Shown in pieces: positions 33,983 to 47,700 of a stretch of DNA of 64,000 bases. The position numbers were made by a program, and so were the translations under genes. Within the stretch, counting starts at the first letter, position 1. Each line of letters starts with the position of its first letter. The DNA is taken from the NCBI RefSeq assembly GCF_041296385.1, contig NC_091017.1, positions 49,350,214 to 49,414,213 on the forward strand, given 5' to 3'. Source of the stretch: Aphelocoma coerulescens. Taxonomy: Eukaryota; Chordata; Aves; Passeriformes; Corvidae. The notes under the pieces are model-generated. The model made no database searches and had not been told where the DNA came from. It was given only the letters and a program-made list of their open reading frames with translations.

Positions 33983-36900
33983 AATAACTTCACTTTCTTT
34001 GGTTTACTGTTATTTTTAAACTGAGAGTCTCTTAGCACACTATGTGCAACATTTCAAACCTGCAACAATTGTGAAGAATGTATTGCAGTTACCTTGAAAG
34101 AGAAAGTAATATCAATCTTGATTCAAATCACAACATGCTTGATGGTTTTTGGCCAAAGGATTCCTACTGTCTTTACTAACACACAAATATCTATTCTCTG
34201 TAAAATTTTCATGTAGTAGTCTCATCACTATGTAAGATGTTTTAATTATATTCCCTATCAATATGGTTAAGGGGAAACAAGTTCAGAGTACAAGGTTTCA
34301 GATACTGCTGAATGAAAAGCTTCTGTGAGCAAGGGTTGTTTCTCCACTGGGTACAGAGAAGCCCAAGATGATGCCTTTCTTACCTTAGTTCCTCATTTAG
34401 GCAGTATTTTCAGCATAAGATGTTCTTTGAAAACTGTCAGAACAAAGATGAGCTGTCTCTGTGCTAGTTACAGCCACAAAACAGGTAGATCATGCTAATT
34501 TAATTCAGAACTGTCAGTTATGAAGCACAAACTCATCTGAATATTAACTGATGGGGCAGTCTGCTCTGCAAGAATAAGAAGTGTTAATGACAGATTTATA
34601 ATTTAGACCTAAACCTGCTGAAGCTTGCTGTCACATGATTGCCACCTGCATGGACAATGCTGCCCTAGGAAAACTGCAGGGGAAGGCAGTTCAGGAGAGG
34701 GCACCCAGAGGTGTACCAGAGGTGTTCTCATGTTTCAGATGCCAATGCTCCCAGTAGGCTCCAGCTCAAGATAACTCATTTGCATTCAGTTTTATGCAAT
34801 TGTATATGGTTCAAGTACTGCACAGGCATCATTTATATAAAATCAAGGTATCAATGAAGAGCGTTTCCCAGTATATAGCACGCGTGCTAGAGGCTTCGCT
34901 GCATCAGAACTTCTTGCAAGCTATAGTGAAGTGGATGAGCATAGGTTACTGATGGACTGTTGACAAAATCATTTTACTTTCTGCCAAATAGAAATGAAAT
35001 ACAGATACACAAAAGCATGTTTCAGCACTTTGTGGCTACCAATATGTAACTTACTGAGATAAAAGGTTTCATTTAAATTTGCTGAAAAATGAGGAGTGGA
35101 AGATCTACAGTGCACTGAAAACATCTTAGTAAAATAACATTGTAATGCACTCCAGTTTACCATAAAATAATGATTTTATGGGTGACACTGAGTCCCATTA
35201 CTGATAGATCAATAGCTGAAGACAAAAGTATATGCTTTAAATAGAAAAATTCTTCCTCTACATCTTAAAAAGTTGTTTATTCCATACAAATTGTGTAAAA
35301 AGAAGTACCTGCTGCTTAGGATATAATTCCCATGCATTTCTGGCAAACACACTCAGTGTTTAAACCACAGCAGGAAGAATTCTCTCTCTTTGGATTACCA
35401 GTTTACTGTTCATCTTCAAAAGTCCGTTAAAGATGTCAAGGGCTGTAATCAATCCTGCTATTATCATTGTGCATTTTTTTTTCATAGGTGTGATGCAGTC
35501 AGTAACAGTAACTGAGGGTATCCCTAAATGGTGAATAATCATCTGAAACTTCTGGATCCAAACACATACCCGACATCTAAGTGAAGAAGAAGAAGAGTGA
35601 TATGTGCTTGCCCCATTTCCATTTTAGATATATGCAAATAAACCTTGAACAAAATGTAATGGAACAGGTACAGTGGTGCTGAATGACTGTACAAAACCTC
35701 CAGAGCCCTGAAAAACTGTCACAGACTCCTTTTTATTTCTGGTGTATTGCCATTTTGCAATACGTTGAAGAAAGATATCTAGGTTCCTTATTTTGTTTTG
35801 ATTGCAGCATTTATTTGCTCTCTGTTACATCCTGTCCATCATGATTTTCAGGTGCAGTTTATCTTCTCCTAGTTTGAGAATAGTGGATACAAAAGCAGCC
35901 CCTCAAAAGAGCAATTTTTATATGTTCTTAAACTAATAGCTTTAGTTGTCAGAAGTTGGGGGGTTTTTTGTGTGTGGTTTGCACTCCCGCTTCAAAAAGC
36001 CCAACAGGATAGAAAGAGAGGTTTGTTCTGTTTAACAAGTAGAATAGATGATGTAGTTTAGCTCATTATATTTTCATAACTGTATAAATCTGAAAGGTGT
36101 GGGCTGCTCTAATACTGTGAAGGGAGTAATCTGAAGGAAGTGACAATGTTCAAAGTTCAGAGGAAATCTCTGAAGGCAGAGAAAATACCACATCTTGAAA
36201 TAAATTCCTGTGTGATTGACTGCCATATTTCTGCCTTTCCTCATTTATTTTTTTTCCCAGGGAAGAACCATTCAAGACAGTTAATTCAGTTTGTGTAGCA
36301 GTTGCAGCTCCACTTTCTGCTTCCCATGGATTCTCCCAGTAGCTGTAAAATTTGGCCTGTTGATCTCAGAGCTGGCTGGAAACTGAGTGCTCCATCCCAG
36401 TTCTGTATTCCTTCACATATTTTGGTTTTTGCTGCTGTTTTCCAAGTTGTGCTGGAAATAGCATACTGGCCATAAAAAAGATTTTCTGAAATCCAGGAGG
36501 AACCCTGACTTCTGAGCATATTTGAAGTGAAATTGTTACTTTCATTAATCTTTGTGCACTTGATCAGAATACAGGAAGTAGAATTCTTAACAGTCTTCTG
36601 TGGAAGCTTTTCAGCCATAATACCAGATATAGGAGAACACAAATTCCTCTGGAAATGGGTATATTTTAATAAACAAGCTGATGTAGTCAGAAAAAGTGGA
36701 CAGCTAGTCTATAAGGTACACAGTCCTTTCATTGGTCTGAGCCATTTGTGTTTGCATGAAGCAGTTTGGTCCTGTCCATATCTCCAAGTTTTCTATCATT
36801 AGCTTATTGATGTTATCTTTCATACTCAGGTCTGACAGACAGCTCTACTGCTTCTGTCTGAAAATTGAAATCTCTGGTATGGCCACGCTCTCTGGTAGCA

Positions 36901-39900
36901 CTTCAGGGTTGGGCAGATTTTACTTTCTGACAATGACACGGGAGAGTCATTTAACAAGTACACACTTTCATCATAGCTTTCATTTCCAGCTACCTTCATT
37001 TCTTGATGTGCTTTTTTTGCTCTTTTTTTCATAGGCATCTGTTCTAGCTTCAGTAACCCTGTGAAGTTTAATTAGGCCTTTACCAGCAGCTCTAAGAGCA
37101 ATGGGTGTAATTTAGTTATTCTCTGCTTATGTGATCTTAGTAGTACCACTGTGCCACAGCTCTAGTTATATCGCAAATCATTAGGTTTGTCTTACTACTT
37201 TTTCCATACAGCAAAGAAGTAAACAGAGATAAGGCAATTTTATAAACCATAAATGCATCTTTGCTATTGCCTTAATGTACTGGGCCAAGCCTGAGTCAGA
37301 TACTGAGAACACGGTGGCAGGATGCTTAAGTTTTGCTCATATTGCTCCATACTGCATGGAGATGCTATTAGTAAGGCGACCTTTTGGAGATCTTTACTGC
37401 ATTTTCTCCTTTCACTTTTAATGTGAGAAAAACTACTGAATTCACCACTATTCCAATCTCTGCAATTAATTGGTAGGTTTTTTAATAGTGGATCCATTTG
37501 AAGACTCAAGTTATATGAACATAACAACAGCTGCATGAGATAAGACGCTACCACATTGGGAGAGACCACTTCTCTGTGAGGAGAATAAGATAGATATACA
37601 TTCTAGGGATTCTCCTCTATCAATTCTCCTTTGGGCTATTTCCTTTTATGAGGAAGAAAAGAGGAATAAACATTTCAAAATGTTGAAAAATATGATGGTG
37701 GAATTCTTCACTTCCTGGACATCTGCATAAACATACACTTTATCAGACATTTCTCTTAAAACAATTTCCTTTGCAGTAGTATGTTCAGCAACTGTAGTGG
37801 AATTGTTGCTGTTAGTGTAATGGCATATAACAACTCCAGAATTTATTGCCATGTACTGAGACAATGCTAATCTGGGAAATTTGGTTTATAGCATTAATTT
37901 TAAGTCAGTTTTTGATACAAAGCTTTGCATAAGTTTTGACAATCCTTTTTGATTTCTTAACATTCAGAAATTAATGGGCAGAAAACCAGAAAGTTGTAAA
38001 AGCTCCTCAGGTGGGGCATACTTAACCATGACATCTTTATCAAAAGTTGTGCACAAACAGGAAGAAAAAAAGTACCCAAACAGGGAAGAGGTCAAACAGT
38101 TACTTCTGTTGCCGGTTGGAGAGAGATTAAGTTTCAAACAGAAATTGGTTGGCAGCTTGCCAAAATAGCTGTTTAATCTGCAACATGATCAGACACTAGA
38201 ACCATTCTGGAAGTGCAGGAAAAGGAGAAAATACTGAATTAAAGCAGTGGTGACAATAGCTATCTGTATTTTGAACACATCCAAAAATGCTATTGCTGTT
38301 GTTCTCTTATTATGCCAAGTCTCTCGTACATGCAATTTATGGGCAAAGGAGTAAAAGTGTTAGAAAGGCAGTCTTTTGACAGTGAGTTCAGTAAAACTCT
38401 TCCTGTGGTAAGGTCCTGGTTTATATATTTTGTCTAATTACAGAAAAATTGAATCATATTTTATTCTCACTTAAAATATCACAAACTATTTATTACTTTC
38501 ATGGGTATCTTCAAGTCAGGATTGTTACCTGATTTACAAATAGAACCCATTTAAATCACATTAGATAAGTCACATTTGACTCCCAAATATAAACTTTTAA
38601 ATATATATATCTACTCTATCATATATTTATGAACTATGCTTTTCAAATTAGTTACAAGTGTTTCCGTTGTTCTCAGTGACTGACAGAGTGGGGGACATGT
38701 TTGTTTCTTTATTATTCCTGTAAGATCTTCCATCCATCTCTAATTCCTATAAATTCCTATAAAGTGCAATAGACATGAACATGGGTCTCAAATTCTTACC
38801 CTCTGTAATTCAGTGTAGTGATCTGGATATCTGGATTTTTTCTTATTGGTCTCTTTACAATTAATCCAAAAGGAATCCCTACTCTTGCTATATAAACTTA
38901 TACCTCTTCGTACAAAGAAGGAGTAGATTTTTGCCATGAGAAGTTTGCATTGCCTAAACTTTCCTCAGCGATCTAGAATCCAGTACTTAACAGTCACCAA
39001 ATGGTTGGTAAATGCTCTTAATTTTATGCTATTATCTTTATGTATAACGTAGAAACTGCAAACACTGAACTCTGTGTGGCATAGTACCTAGTTCCTCACA
39101 ATTTTTCTTTTAGTTCATGGTGCCATGGGTATCTTTTCCAAAATCATAATGTCTCCTGAGGTGAGTTTTGTGCTTGTGAATGCTAAACACTGTAATGTGC
39201 AGTATGAAGTTGTCTCATATGGTATGAAGTTCTCATCTGATAGACATTTTTCATGGCTGTATTCAAGTACCATTGCAAGCACCACATTATATTTGATTTA
39301 TTATGAAGAATTGTGCTCAAGATATCCACATTCGCATGGTGGTTGTGGTTTTGTGGCTTATAACCTTAGTTAACTTCTCAAGTTGACTGTAATGAGGAAT
39401 TAAATTCTTTTATCTAGGAATATGTCTGCTAATCTTAACTATGTAAAGGGCTCTCCATTCTGTCATGGGGCTGGGCCAACAGCTACAGTAAGGAATATGT
39501 AGAACTTGATGTAGTTTTTCTTCATGGCATATACACCTTAAAAAGCTCAAGTTATTTAATTCTAGGTTATTAGCAGTGTTTGCCTTAACCTGTTCTATTT
39601 GCTCTCACCTTCTTTAGGTCACTCTTTAGGATGAATTCCCTATCCCTGAGCATCTCTGAGAACAGATCTCTTGCAGCTCAGCAATGCTTTTTCAAAGACT
39701 GTCTCAAGTGAGCAAAAGTAAGGTGCATCTCATATCCAGGTACTGTGTATGTATTTTTGATATTTTTTCTTGCTGCCTTGGGCTATTGGTGCATTCAGTA
39801 TCAAACCCAAAACCCTTCTTGGCTGTGCAGTGTAGTAGCCCTTGCTACCTTTGCATATTTAGGCAGCCCCTTGACAGTGTTTCAAATGAAAAGGTGGTGG

Positions 39901-42187
39901 ATGATGAATGACACACAGCACTCTCATATGTTTTCATACTAAAAAGAAAGTACTATTGTTTCAAAACAGCAAAACACTTTTATCTCATGAAGAAACTTCA
40001 ATAGCTCTATGAAAGATTTGATTGCTTAAAAAGTTGGTGAGTGTGCCCATATGTTTTTGTATGATTCTTTTATGATGCTGGCCAGTGATGATGAAATTAG
40101 CATGTTTTGATCTATATACAAGTTGTTCATAAAGAACTTGAAAGGAGTAGTTAGGAAAATCCAAGTGCTGAAACATTTAAGATATACTTTCTGGTCTCAC
40201 TTTTGTGTGATTGTCAGCCAGGGACTATCATGATTAAGGTAGCTTGCCAATTGCCTGCCATAGATACATTATTTATTGCTGTAGTGGGGATTTCCTATCA
40301 GAGATCTGAAGACAGACTTTTATATATTGTTTCTCCTAGGTAACTTATTCAAATCAGCAGAAGAAATCTGATAGTAAGGTAAAAATAATCAAAAGAAATG
40401 TATTTTTGGTCTTTGGGCTTATTTGAACTTTTTTTTTTTTGTTAAGGTTTTCCTTCACATGGCTGGAAAAAGGTGAAGGAAATTGGCTTGTGTTCTGCTT
40501 TTCTATACAAAATTCATAACTGTTAAATGATATTAAAATGAATTTATTTTGCTACTGACTTATGAGGTATAAGATTTATTTTTTCATGCTATTAGAAAGT
40601 AAATAGAGTTTTGCAGGAAATTAATCTCTTTTAAGTTTGTTGGAAATATATGGGAATACTCATCTAATCAGATCATAGCTGGCTAACATTTTTGCTTCTC
40701 TTTTCCTAAGACAGAAATAGACAGTGTTTTAAAGTACTAAGAATGACAGGATGGGGTTAACATATTGTGAACTATTCCCAGTCCCATGTCCCTACTATTT
40801 GCAGAAACTATGCTCTCCAAGCAGTTGAATCCCTCCAAAGGTTAATCTGTCAATCATCAATTTTTATTCTGTATACATAACCTCCTGTTTCCTTTCATAA
40901 GCACATTCACCTTCATGAGCAAATCAGGTCTTCCTAATTACCCATTTTTTACATCTTTTTAGAAAATTTAGCCTTAATTCCTTGTTCAACCAGCATCTCC
41001 TGTTTCGTTGGAGAGGCCTGGACTTTTCTGATGAAGGTTATGCTCCTGTTGCTTGTATTGTTTAGTGTTTACTGTCAGAGCCAGCTCTGGATTTTGAACC
41101 ACTGTCCCCCCTGCTTTTACCTCTTCCTACTCCAAAGGAAGGTATTGCCTTGCCTCTCAAGGCATGCCAAATCCCTCACCCAGTGTGGCTACCTTTGCCT
41201 GCAGCGCTAACGCTGTTCCTGTGCGAGGAGATGCAGCTGAGGCAGGTGAAGGAGCGAGGCAGGGACACGCAGAGTGCCTGAGCACAAGGCGTGTGCTGAG
41301 GAGGTGAGGGCAGCAGAGCTGTGCATGCAGGGAGAGGAGGCAAAGGCAGCTGGAGATAAAACTGCTTCCCTAGCATTTAGCCCTGGGTTATATAGCTGGG
41401 AAGCAGGATCAGAAACTGTCTGGTCCGACACAGATCTCATTGGCTGTCTATCCTTAAAAGGCAGATGAATTTTTTTTCTTTGAAGAGCGTTCAGTAGAAT
41501 GTTCACTTTCCATATTCTCTGAGCTACAGCACCCAAGGCCTCTTGTGGTACAGGTTTTCATAGTCCTGTATTTTATTTGCCAACTAAATAGTGAAAAAGG
41601 TGATTACTGGCAAACATAGTGGTGTTTTTCTCATACTCTACAAACTATATGGGAACACAAGTCTATTTGATAGGGAATGTTGATCAAACTATAATTTTAT
41701 ACTAATGGAGTTCTTTTGTCATCAATGTCTGATTATACAGAAACATTAAGACTCTGGACTGTACATTCAGTTCTGGTCTGCTATATTCACTCATAGATAA
41801 AACAAACTATCAGCGTTATTAATCTCTGTAGTTTTTCATGTCCACAATTTACACTTAAAATTTCCTAAATCCCTTTGATGTCTCTGTAGTGCATTAAAGT
41901 TTTTCTAATATTAAAAAAAAAGTTTCCATAAATTATTATTTTAGTTTGAAGCATGAATATATTAGTAAACACGAATGTGAGAATATTGTGTTTCATCTCT
42001 GAGTTGTTATCTGATTGTGTCCAATGAGAAGACAAACTTTGTTGGAAGGTATTTCACCAGGAAGGCATGAAAAGACACACACTGCAGAGCCATTAGCAAG
42101 AGCTTCAGCTTCACTGGGAACTTTAGCCACCTATGATGCCTCATAGCAAACTCAAAAAACATGATCTGCAATGTCTTTTTCCTTTAA

Positions 42188-42216
42188 TCATCATCGTCAT
42201 CGTCATCATCGTCATC
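42188..42216. repeat. Trinucleotide/hexanucleotide TCATCG microsatellite
   Basis: Interspersed TCATCA and TCATCG units over 29 bp. It could vary in length between individuals. Confidence 0.85.
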
Positions 42217-43493
42217 CTAGCTTTCATCTTTTTGAAGACCTCAGTTTAAAAGTTAAATTTCTGCTTGCTGGATTAAAGCTGACATGGTAGAAAAAGTAGA
42301 GTTCCTAGCCACATAGATCAGAATAAACAGGAAAAGATTAGAAAAAACAATTTTTTTTCATATACTATAATTACTAAGATAATTATTTTCTTTCTTTACC
42401 TGTGTGCTTTCTTTCTATGTTTGGTGCACTTGCATCATCTCATCACATTATTCGCAGTCTTACTGCTCCCAAAGGGCCAATAATAATGTCAACTGGCTGC
42501 TTTCTAATTTCCTGGAATTGAGTACCTTGCAAATAAAGTGAAGCAGAAAATTAAATTAAGAGGATCCTATATTTTTGATGAAGTCTGAAAAGAAAAGTGA
42601 TGGGCAAAAAGTCATGCCGTTTTAAATACAGCAAAAGACCAAGAGAGGGCACAAAAGAGATATTTCTGTCAGAGACACAAACTTGTGGGGAAATCTGTGA
42701 TATGCTTATACTGATGGACAACACTAGTAATTAAAAAAAAAGGAAAACATGCTGATTTCACACAGATGGGAAAAACCAATCAGCTCAGACAGGGTGCAAA
42801 AATAACAAGTAGCCTGAGGCAGGGCTTTGTAACACATCTGCTGTAATTCTGTACTGCTCAGAACTCCACCTTTCACAGAAATGCTTTCCCAGCCTTCAGG
42901 GTAAATGCCAGTAAAGGACATGGCATTTTGATAGCATGCCTTTCCAGAGGAATAGATGGAATTCTAAATAACCAGAGATTCTTAAAATGCTTGTCACATC
43001 AGACATTATTTGAAAAATAGAAGTCCCTCAAGGAATATTGTGAGACAAAAGCAGTCCACTTTAGCGCACTGCCTGGGACTTCTGTACATGGAAGGACAGT
43101 ACAACAGTAAGGAGGGTGTTTTCTCTTATCAGGCAGCTGCAGTATTAGTCCTGTAACCTTGAAAAGTACAATCAAAAGGAACAGTACATCAGTAACCATG
43201 TTGGTATCATGTATACTGCAAAGAGAGCAAGAGAGCAATAAACACCATTTTTTAAATGGAATTTATTTTTTCCAGTAAAAGTGCTGCTGCTATCAGCACA
43301 ACTGCTGATAAAGAAATTCTGAAGAAGAGCTAGGGTAGTTCTTTACTTCCATTTTCCTCCAGCAAGACTGAAACTGTATGGGCAGAAAGTAAAAAAGTAT
43401 AGATCGGCATGGATGGAGTGACTAAAATGCTGAACAGACTTTGTAGGTGGAAATTGAATTTGTGTGTTTTGGTAGTAGAATTTATTCCCAGAC

Positions 43494-43528
43494 CAAAAAA
43501 AAAAAAAAAAAAAGAAAAAAAAAGAAAA
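43494..43528. repeat. Poly(A) tract, interrupted by G
   Basis: About 35 bp of A with two single G interruptions. The sequence before it shows no gene similarity or flanking duplication that would mark a processed pseudogene. Confidence 0.85.
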
Positions 43529-44579
43529 GGCAGCATTTGCAGCATGGGGCACTTGAGAACAATTATAACAATTATAACCTGAAGAGAAGCATACACATAG
43601 CATGAAAATTTTTTGTTCCTGGTTTTCCCTATGAACAATGCTACCAGGTTGCATGAGAGGGTCTGTCCATCAATCTCGATATCCTACATAGTCCAATGCT
43701 AGATGTGCAGGACAGAAGATGGGACCAGGACAAGCATATAATGACATTTTCCCAGTACAACTCTTTCATCCTCCAACTTCTTGCTCTACTGCACTATTGT
43801 TCATACCAAATATTTTGTTGTTACCTTTCTTAGATTTAGCGTCTCTTAACACAGAAATTTTATTTTCTCTTTTAATACTCCTTCTTCCTCCTTGATAGAC
43901 ATATCAAGGGAGGAAGGGAGTATAAAGAAATTAGGAAAGAAAATAAATTCTCCGATATGCTTTCTGTTCTAGAAAAATAAGATTTTCTGAAAAGTAAGAT
44001 AGCAAGCCTTTGCTCTATGGATTCAGATTTTAATGTAGTAAAGGGGCAGCATAGATATCTGTGATACAAGAGGAATAACTCATCATTCTTGGCATTGTAA
44101 AGGCTCTTTACAGCAACTTATCAAAGCAGTTTCAAACTTTTGTTTTGAGCTGACTTGATTCTTAGCTGTCCTAACGATCAAGAAAATATAAAGGTTGTTT
44201 AAAATCATAATTCCTCTGATTACACTGATTTTTGAAACACAGATTTCTTGAAAAGATCCCAGGATTTAAAGATGACAGTAAATAATATTTTTGTTTATTA
44301 AACGTATAACTTTTTGGCAAGAAGAATAATGTCTTGATTCAGTTACCAACACTTAGCATTTAATTTTAGGATACACTTCCAGATGTAAGATTTGCACATT
44401 CCAATATGTATACATACATGTACAGTTTATCATGTAACATAAGATCAACTGCTTTTCTTGGTGAATATAAAAAACATATGTATAAAAGAATAAAACACTT
44501 GTTTTGAATGTAACACTGCCATCTAATGAAATAACTGTAAATTACATGAAAGGATTTCATGGTTTTGTCACCTGTTTTT

Positions 44580-44760
44580 GGAGGTATAATACAGGATACA
44601 ACTTCATTATTAATAGCATCTATAATAATAAGAGAATAGTACCTTTATAAATGAGTTATATATTAATAAAACAAAACCAATAATGGTTATTAATATTAAT
44701 AATTAATATCAATAAATTTCATAATATTTTAAAATTAGAATTAACTGATTATATGGCAAG
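44580..44760. repeat. AT-rich low-complexity tract
   Basis: Dense TTAATA, ATTAAT and AATAAT words (for example 44660-44725) with almost no G or C. Confidence 0.75.
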
Positions 44761-47700
44761 GAGCTGGAAAAAACCTCTCATCATACAGATGATATTTAAA
44801 TAAAACTGTGAAATAAATAAATACAATGAATAAAGATTGCTCTGAAGATAGGAAGTAAAAACCCCAAATTAAGTGAAACTTAACTTCACATGTCAGAATA
44901 GATTTATTTTCTGGGTGATATGTAATCCTAAACATGGTATTTACAGTGCCACGGGTTGTTTTTAGCAACTAATTCACATAAGTTCCTAAATGAATTTTGG
45001 GGATGAAGATACAGGGAGTAGAGTCACCTGAGCTGTGTTTGCAGATATGCAGTGTAGTTCTGGAATGAACTTGAAAAGTCACTAAGGGAAAATCCTGCCT
45101 TACATCTCTCTGCATAAAATGACTCAAACACAGCAGCACTGCTTTGTGGATGCTGAAGCAGGATAAGGGGATCCCCTGAGGGTTCACAGTGCTTCATTTT
45201 CTGGGACTGTTGGAGGCCAGCTGGGGTCCAGCCCTGTTTGGATTTCCCCTGTAGTGGCAATTCTGGGGATCTTAGAAATCTTCTAAGTAGCTTGGTGTCA
45301 GCTCTGGGTGTAGGGCTGAGTGTCTTAGCATGGAAAAGACCACACGTGAATCCTCTCTGCACTGTGCTGTGGACTTATGGCAAGAGGGCTTTCAGTCTCA
45401 GTTTAATTTCTAGTTATGAACTCGGTTAAAAAGAATGCTTTTCTTGCTCCACTTCCAGCAGTGGCAATGCTAATTGGAAACAAGCTTGTTAATTGTCATG
45501 TTTGTTTAACAAACTCCGCAGAAGAACACCTAGAGATATCAAAACACTACAGACAGATAAACAACATTGCTGATGTGTCTATTAATTCACCATGGTGTGT
45601 TTTACTGCAGAGTACCACCATTAGTATTGATTTTACAGTCTCAGTTGATAATATGCTAACATAGCCAGGTCATAATATGGTCATATGGCGTAATATTTTA
45701 TGGTAACGTGACTATGTCATAATAATAAAGACAGTTGATACTTCAATAGTGTTTGTGAGGTCATCCTGCAGCTGAAACTTGACATAAACAAAAGGGGAAG
45801 GGGCACATACACTAGCAGGTAGTATAGTCTCACCAATCACCAAGTCTGAGATCTGGCTTTTCAGTGAATGAGACCATCTTGTTGATTTTATGGAACATGA
45901 GGATCTTCACACAAGGAAGATCAAAGGGCTGCATTACGTTTCAATACATAAGTTTATGGGACAGATGGAATCCACTCAGAGAGACCCATGACACTCAGGG
46001 CCAGATTATCAAAACTTTCAGACACTAAAACCTATTAGTGTGTTCAAACCTTTATTCCAACACTGTCAGCACTTTTAAGCTCTATTTAAAGCATCAGTCT
46101 ACAATTTAACTACTGCCAAAGTTCAAATGGAGGTTAAAAGGATGGGCTAAAGGAGGTGCCAAGTCAAAAGAAATTTTGGGTTGCCTTTTCTTTGTTTCCA
46201 CACAGGTATTGTCAAATTTTTTGATATAATTTTGTTTAGCAAGGGAGAAATGAATGTTCTCGTGAAGCACACCAAAATATCTTTGGTGAGGTAATAAATA
46301 GTAAAATGCTGCACTTCCTTGCCTCTGAGATGTTGGAGCATGAAACAACTGTTGCTATATTGCTGTTGAAAACATTTCAGGATTTTCTATCGAATAAATA
46401 CCAAATACACTCAGGAAGAAAGGAGAGGTCAACTCACCATCTTAATAGCAGTCTCTCAGATTTCCTAAACTCCATATTTGCCCATGTTTTGCTTGATAAT
46501 GGATTCTAGTGCCCTGGTAAACTCGTCTCGTTTGACGGGGACTCTAACTAGGATTCCTGCTTTGTGTCTGAAAGTGTCAGACTCCATGCTCTGGAGTTAC
46601 CTTTCTGTGGGTTTTAACTCTGAACTTGAAGTTCCTTGATCACAGTGACAGGTCTTATAAGCAGATGGTTTTGCTCTGCTACCCTTTCAAAGGAGTAAGA
46701 TCTTGTATTGTAGCTCCTTTAAGTAAGGACCGTTTTCCATCTGCCCAATGTTGTGCAGACTGTGATTTTACGGAGAAAAGACACGAAGCTGAAGTTGGCT
46801 GTTTTGCTGTATCTAGCACAAGAATATACAAATCTAGATCACATAATAACAACTACATGGGTGTTCAGCCTTAGATTCCTCATCACTTTTGAACACTCTT
46901 AAAGTCCTGTTTAGAGACTGTCCTCCTCTGCTCTTCGTTCAAATGGCTTCTTTTATGGAACAGTCAGCCTTTCTCAAATTGCTATTGAGAAACCCTCTGT
47001 ATTTAGGGCTTTCTGTGAATTGCTTCCTGACCCATATGAAGTGAGGAAAATTCATCATTAGGGTATTAATTTCTTAATTTATTCCCTTCTGGGGTTTGGA
47101 TTTGAGAATTGTGTTACCTTAAATGATAGCCAGCACTTCATCTAATTGAAGTGTCATATGAATTAGTAAGAGTTGAAGAGCTCTCACTGAATAGTTTTGT
47201 AGATAATTTTTTTTCACATGGAGGGAAAGATGAAAAAAATACAAATAACCTTCACATTCAAGCCAAGTAGAGTTCCTGGTATTAGATGGGATCTCCTATT
47301 TTTAAACACGAAGAATTTCTACCAATGCTTCCAACAAAATCACAGCTCCTGCTGCTGCTTCATTGGTGTGATCATTCTTTAGTATAATTTAGGTGTGGGG
47401 AAAGGCACAGTTTGCACAGCTGCAGTTGTACTTAGTTGAGTCCGCCCTTTCTGCCTCAACCTTGCTTACTGCTGTAAGAAGTAGAGCTATCTCCCATATG
47501 CAATATCCCATGTTATTCCAGTACAGTGATAGGTTTTGAATTAATTTGGGACTTTCCAAGCAGTAAAGGAAGACACTAGAAAGTGTTTTCTACATGGAAT
47601 AGTGAAGGAAGCAGAAAGTGACATCAACTTAAAACGATATATTAGCTGCACTTGCTGCACAAGTTTTCACAGATGAGCAAACAGCTTCTATTGACAATGG

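Larger units (their letters stand above)
33145..34009 (+). other. FGF20: FGF20 3' UTR (inferred)
   Basis: Non-coding sequence after the stop. Poly(A)-signal-like hexamers occur at 33519-33524 (AATAAA), 33674-33679, 33947-33952 and 33977-33982 (ATTAAA); the last is followed by T/GT-rich DNA and is my preferred end. A further AATAAA at 35637-35642 could serve a longer form. An AU-rich element sits at 33628-33680. Confidence 0.6.

Noticed and set aside
43200..43530. Possible processed pseudogene ending in the poly(A) tract at 43494
   Set aside because: Upstream sequence resembles no known mRNA and no flanking direct repeats are visible; a simple A-tract is the simpler reading.
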